Assembly: GCF_000243095.1 (NCBI RefSeq)
Contig: NZ_AHJE01000044.1
Coordinates: 62,001-126,000 of the forward strand
Length of the DNA: 64,000 nucleotides
Reading direction: 5' to 3'
DNA from: Cupriavidus basilensis OR16
Lineage (GTDB): Bacteria > Pseudomonadota > Gammaproteobacteria > Burkholderiales > Burkholderiaceae
Shown here: positions 60,443-64,000 of the stretch, piece after piece
How the letters are laid out: every line of letters starts with the position of its first letter
Numbering within the stretch: position 1 is the first letter of the stretch
Notes under the pieces: model-generated
The model's database searches: none
The model's input: only the letters and a program-made list of their open reading frames with translations
What the model was told of the DNA's origin: nothing
Program-made: the position numbers and the translations under genes

Positions 60443-61975
60443 TTACTCGGCCGCCGCCGTGGCGGGCAGGCCAGCGTCGGCTGCCTCGCCCCGGGCGGGT
60501 GGCAGCGGCGGGAACTGCATGTCGGCATAGTGCACGAAGCGCGTCTTGCGCACGAGGCGGTAGCCCAGCCAGATGGCGAGAAAGATCGGGATGCCGATAT
60601 AGGTGGCCGTGACCGCTACCCAGTCGATCTTGCCGTCCATGAAAGCCTGGTAGTTCTGGCCGAGCGTCACGATCAGGCACAGCGCAAAGGCGAAGATGGG
60701 GCCGTACGGGAAGAAGGGCGAGCGATAGGGCAGGCGGGAGAGATCCAGCCCCTGCGCGACAAAGCCGCGGCGGAAGCGGTAGTGGCTGACGGCGATGCCG
60801 AGCCAGGCAATGAAGCCCGTCATGCCCGACAGGTTCAGCAGCCACAGGTAGACCGACTTGCTCTCGAACATGGAGGTCAGGAAGCACAGCGCCCCCACCG
60901 CGGTGGTGGCCAGCAATGCCGCCAGTGGCACGCCGTTGCGCGTGAGGCGCGCGAAGATGCGCGGCGCGCGGCCCTCGGTGGCCAGGTTGTAGAGCATGCG
61001 GGTGGAGGCGTACATGCCGGAGTTGCCGGCCGACAGCACGGCGGTCAGGATCACCGCGTTCATCACCCCGGCGGCGAATGCCAGTCCCGCATGGCGGAAC
61101 ACCAGCGTAAACGGGCTCACGCCCACCGTTTCCACATCGCTCTTGAGCAGGCTGGGATCGGTGTAGGGAATCAGGATGCCGATGATCAGGATCGCCAGCA
61201 CATAGAACAGCAGGATGCGCCAGAACACCTGGCGCACGGCGCGCGGGATGTTCCTGGCGGGATCGGCCGATTCGCCGGCCGCCACGCCGATCAGCTCGGT
61301 GCCCTGGAAGGAGAAGCCGGCGATCATGGCCACGCCGATCATCGCCGGCAGCCCGCCGACGAACGGCGCATCGCCCGCCGTCAGGTTCACCAGCCCCGCC
61401 GGCACGCCGCCCGTATCGCCGTGCAGGATGCCGAAGATCATCAGCACGCCGATGACGATAAACGCGATCACCGTCACCACCTTGACCAGCGCGAACCAGT
61501 ACTCGGCCTCGCCAAAGCCGCGCACGGAGATCGCGTTGAGCAGGAACATCAGCGTGAGGAACAGCGCGCTCCACAGCAGCCCGGGCGTGTCGGGGAACCA
61601 GTACTGCATCACCAGTTGCGCCGCCGCCAGCTCCACGGCGATGGTGACTGCCCAGTTGTACCAGTAGTTCCAGCCCAGCGCGAAGCCGAAGCCTTCCTCG
61701 ACGTAGAGCGCGCCGTAGGTGGCGAACGAGCCCGACACCGGCATGTACGCCGCCAGCTCGCCCAGGCTGGTCATCAGGAAGTACACCATGGCGCCGATCA
61801 GGATGTAGGCGGCCAGCGCCCCGCCAGGGCCAGCCTGCGCGATGGTGGCGCCGGAGGCCACGAACAGCCCGGTGCCGATCGAGCCGCCGATGGCGATCAT
61901 GGTGAGGTGGCGCGCGCGCAAGGTGCGGCGAAGGGCGGGTGGCGCAGGGCGGGAAGCGGGTTGCTGGCTGGTCAT
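60443..61975 (-). CDS. Amino-acid permease (APC superfamily, LysP/AroP type)
   Basis: A 510-residue inner-membrane permease with twelve predicted helices. The signature near the N-terminus is HLTMIAIGGSIGTGLFVASGATIAQAGP, with GELAAYMPVSGSFATY and the conserved GFSFQGTELIGVAAGESADPARNIPRAV loop. The C-terminus is a soluble Pro/Ala-rich tail. It imports an amino acid by proton symport; the exact substrate (lysine or aromatic) is not determined. ATG 61975 is preferred to longer frames because it begins about 30 residues before the first helix. It lies just upstream of the amidohydrolase gene on the same strand, which could supply the amino acid from a peptide-like amide. Confidence 0.92.
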   Translation of the reverse strand: MTSQQPASRPAPPALRRTLRARHLTMIAIGGSIGTGLFVASGATIAQAGPGGALAAYILIGAMVYFLMTSLGELAAYMPVSGSFATYGALYVEEGFGFALGWNYWYNWAVTIAVELAAAQLVMQYWFPDTPGLLWSALFLTLMFLLNAISVRGFGEAEYWFALVKVVTVIAFIVIGVLMIFGILHGDTGGVPAGLVNLTAGDAPFVGGLPAMIGVAMIAGFSFQGTELIGVAAGESADPARNIPRAVRQVFWRILLFYVLAILIIGILIPYTDPSLLKSDVETVGVSPFTLVFRHAGLAFAAGVMNAVILTAVLSAGNSGMYASTRMLYNLATEGRAPRIFARLTRNGVPLAALLATTAVGALCFLTSMFESKSVYLWLLNLSGMTGFIAWLGIAVSHYRFRRGFVAQGLDLSRLPYRSPFFPYGPIFAFALCLIVTLGQNYQAFMDGKIDWVAVTATYIGIPIFLAIWLGYRLVRKTRFVHYADMQFPPLPPARGEAADAGLPATAAAE

Positions 61976-62239
61976 GGATAAGAGGAATTGGAGCGCTGAA
62001 GCCGGAGGCGCCGGCGTGGCCCGCATTGACTGACGCTGGCCGGGCCCGGCGGGTGTAAAGCCAGAAAAGCGGGATACAAGGCGATACATTTACCGGCTGG
62101 TACATTGGGCGGCATCATAAGAGAAAACGCCGCCCGGGGAAAGGCGCCGGGGCCGGGCTGCTGCAGGTTTTGCGCTCGTTGCAGTGCGGCATGGCTAGAA
62201 TCTGGGCTTTGCATCCTCGCGGTATCCGGACCGATCCTC

Positions 62240-62918
62240 ATGAACCTGCCCTTCAACGACAGCTATCTTCTACACATCGCGCTTAGCGTCGGCATTGTGC
62301 TGGCCGGCATGCTGGCCGTGAAGTTCATCAACCGCTTTTTCCAGGCCCGCCAGCAGGGGGACAAGGACAACCGCGGCAGCTATCGCACCTGGACCGTGGC
62401 CTCGCGCAATGCGGTTGCCGCGGTGGTGTTCCTGCTGCTGCTGGGGATCTGGGTGTCCGAGCTCAAGAGCGTGGCGATCTCGCTGACCGCCTTCGCGGTG
62501 GCCCTGGTGATCGGCGGCAAGGAACTGGTGATGTGTTTCCTGGGCGCTTTCCTGCGCATGATGGCGCGCCCCTTCCAGCTCGGCGATATCCCGCGTCGAG
62601 GCCGAGCTGATCGCGATCACGGAGGCGGTGTGCGCCGGCTTCCTGGCCGAGGCCCGGCACAGCCTGCAGGAATACGGCGGCTCGCGCTTTCTCGATCTCT
62701 CGCAGTTCGAGCCGCGCGTGATGTTCGAAGCCATGGCGGCGGACCGGCTCGATGCCCTGGTGCGGTTCCCGGTGCCGGTGTCCTCGCGCCTGTCGATCGC
62801 GCAGCAGATCCTGCGCAAGTACCACCAGCAGCGCAACGCGGAGCTGGCGGCGGCAGCGGTGGCGACCAACGTGGGGCCCGCGCCCGCGCAGCAGGCCAAG
62901 GCGCCGCCGCATCCTTAA
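62240..62918 (+). pseudogene. MscS-family mechanosensitive channel with the pore and cytosolic domains largely deleted
   Basis: The N-terminal part is intact: MNLPFNDSYLLHIALSVGIVLAGMLAVKFINRFFQ, a second helix VVFLLLLGIWVSELKSVAIS and the pore-region helix FAVALVIGGKELVMCFLGAFLRMMARPFQLGDI. After GDI at about 62588 the beta domain that normally follows is missing. A C-terminal region resumes in another frame: AELIAITEAVCAGFLAEARHS, FLDLSQFEPRVMFEAMAAD and RLDALVRFPVPVSSRLSIAQQIL. Roughly 150 residues are absent, including the conserved loop and vestibule. The gene cannot encode a working channel as written. Confidence 0.82.
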
Positions 62919-63026
62919 GCGTCCGGCCGGGGCGGGAACCGTTTTATGGCTTCACTGAACGGCGTTTCGGTTGTATGGTAGCCGTGCCGCCGCCGTTGCC
63001 GGGGACGGGAATCGTAGCGCATTGCG

Positions 63027-63056
63027 TCGAACCATATCGAACCAGATCGAACAACG
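63027..63056 (+). repeat. Three 10-bp direct repeats upstream of the alcohol dehydrogenase
   Basis: TCGAACCATA, TCGAACCAGA and TCGAACAACG follow each other with a period of 10 bases, one helical turn, ending at the GAGGAG ribosome-binding site. Their placement suggests an operator or activator site. Confidence 0.7.
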
Positions 63057-63065
63057 AGGAGACCC

Positions 63066-64000
63066 ATGAAAGCCGCTGTCCTGCATCAACCGAAGACCCC
63101 GCTTGTGATCGAAGACGTCGCCATCGGCAAGCCGGGCCCGCACGAGGTGCTGCTGCGCACGGCGGCGGTGGGCGTTTGCCACTCGGACCTGCATTTTCTA
63201 GATGGTGCTTATCCCTTCCCGATGCCGGTGGTGCTCGGGCACGAGGCGGCCGGCGTGGTGGAGCAGGTGGGCTCCGAGGTGCGCACGGTCAAGCCCGGCG
63301 ATCACGTGATCACCTGCCTGTCGGCCTACTGCGGCCATTGCGAGCACTGCCTGACCGGCCACCTGTCGCTGTGCGTGGAGCCGGACACCAAGCGCCGCGA
63401 GGGCGAGGAGCCGCGCCTGCTGGCCAAGGGCGCGCCGATGAACCAGTTCCTCAACCTGTCGGCGTTTGCCGAGCAGATGCTGATCCACGAGCACGCGCTG
63501 GTGGCGATCCGCCGCGATATGCCGCTGGACCGTGCCGCGCTGATCGGCTGCGCCGTGACCACCGGCATGGGTGCGGTCATCCACACCGCACGCGTGAGCC
63601 CGGGTGAGACCGTGGCGGTGATCGGCTGCGGCGGCATTGGCCTGGCCACCATCAACAGCGCGGCCATTGCCGGCGCCGGCCGCATCATCGCCATCGACCG
63701 GGTGCCTGGCAAGCTCGAGCTCGCCAGGCAATTCGGCGCGACCGATGTGATCAATGCGGCCGACGTCGATGCGGCGGAAGCCGTACGCGAGCTCACCCGC
63801 GGCGGCGTGCACCATGCGTTCGAAGCCATCGGCCTGAAGCAGACCGCCGAGCAGGCCTTCTCCATGCTGCGCCGCGGTGGTACCGCCACGGTGATCGGCA
63901 TGATCGCCCCGGGGGTGAAGATCGAGATCAAGGGCACGGATTTCCTGGCCGAGAAGCGTATCCAGGGCTCGATGATGGGCTCCAACCGCTTCCCGGTGGA
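63066..64000 (+). CDS. Zinc-dependent alcohol dehydrogenase (MDR family), 3' end outside the window
   Basis: The first 311 residues of a medium-chain zinc dehydrogenase. Catalytic zinc ligands in GVCHSDLH and GHEAAGVVEQVG; structural zinc cysteines CGHCEHC and LC in the lobe loop CLSAYCGHCEHCLTGH; coenzyme domain VIGCGGIGLATINSAAIAGAGRIIAIDR. The class III-like layout suggests oxidation of alcohols or glutathione-hydroxymethyl adducts with NAD(P)+; the exact group is not resolved. ATG 63066 has a strong GAGGAG site and a set of three 10-bp repeats in front. The gene continues past 64000. Confidence 0.92.
   Translation, partial: MKAAVLHQPKTPLVIEDVAIGKPGPHEVLLRTAAVGVCHSDLHFLDGAYPFPMPVVLGHEAAGVVEQVGSEVRTVKPGDHVITCLSAYCGHCEHCLTGHLSLCVEPDTKRREGEEPRLLAKGAPMNQFLNLSAFAEQMLIHEHALVAIRRDMPLDRAALIGCAVTTGMGAVIHTARVSPGETVAVIGCGGIGLATINSAAIAGAGRIIAIDRVPGKLELARQFGATDVINAADVDAAEAVRELTRGGVHHAFEAIGLKQTAEQAFSMLRRGGTATVIGMIAPGVKIEIKGTDFLAEKRIQGSMMGSNRFPV

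Noticed and set aside
1..64000. CRISPR arrays, tRNA or rRNA genes
   Set aside because: No regularly spaced 25-40-bp repeats and no convincing cloverleaf or rRNA sequence seen when scanning by eye; a tRNAscan or Infernal run would be decisive.

Overview
The window is about 64 kb of high-GC, densely coded DNA. It most resembles a beta-proteobacterium of the Burkholderiales, Cupriavidus/Ralstonia type. The reasons are two Bug/TctC periplasmic receptors, a class I cellulose operon with bcsD and the proline-rich bcsP, NodT-type outer-membrane lipoproteins, a Fur-box iron cluster and a general codon bias to G/C third positions. This is recognised by gene content; no ribosomal RNA or other species marker is present.

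Layout. 0.4-12.7 kb: cellulose operon bcsD-bcsP-bcsQ-bcsA-bcsB-bcsZ-bcsC with overlapping starts and stops. It is followed by a small zinc-ribbon protein and by two c-di-GMP turnover proteins (13.1-18.5 kb), which fits because BcsA carries a PilZ domain. 18.6-22.6 kb: ABC importer of the 2-aminoethylphosphonate type. 22.8-25.4 kb: PadR-like regulator, EamA exporter, truncated MipA and an IS5-type transposase scrap. 25.4-30.7 kb: Bug receptor, broken D-aminoacylase, periplasmic amidase with a CHRD-like tail, and a broken LysR regulator. 30.8-33.8 kb: small Cys-rich protein, Fur-family regulator and chemotaxis receptor. 34.0-39.0 kb: iron-regulated cluster (Fur box, PepSY, DUF2271, DUF4198, ApbE, flavoprotein reductase). 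39.0-46.9 kb: reverse-strand catabolic operon under an IclR regulator. 47.2-50.4 kb: penicillin-acylase family enzyme and a damaged enoyl-CoA hydratase. 50.5-51.6 kb: GNAT protein and a damaged hemolysin III. 51.7-58.0 kb: a second polysaccharide locus encoding a membrane fusion protein, an alpha-toroid-like secreted protein, a PilZ glycosyltransferase and an outer-membrane factor. 58.7-64 kb: YtcJ-like amidohydrolase, amino-acid permease, gutted MscS-type channel and the start of a zinc alcohol dehydrogenase.

Two things stand out. First, the four-gene locus at 51.7-58.0 kb looks like a complete trans-envelope machine for a c-di-GMP-gated polysaccharide other than the bcs product. Second, about a dozen otherwise well-preserved genes each carry one lesion. 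These are perfect or near-perfect 16-19 bp tandem duplications that shift the frame (bcsZ, the CHASE-GGDEF-EAL gene, lysR) or clean internal deletions (EAL core, chemotaxis receptor, D-aminoacylase, flavoprotein, acyl-CoA synthetase, enoyl-CoA hydratase, hemolysin III, MscS, the MipA/EamA junction). Conventional point nonsense mutations are not seen. Lesions are spaced roughly 2-11 kb apart, which suggests either faulty contig joins in a draft assembly or a slippage/deletion mutator. The two cannot be separated from this sequence alone, so the affected genes may be intact in the living organism.
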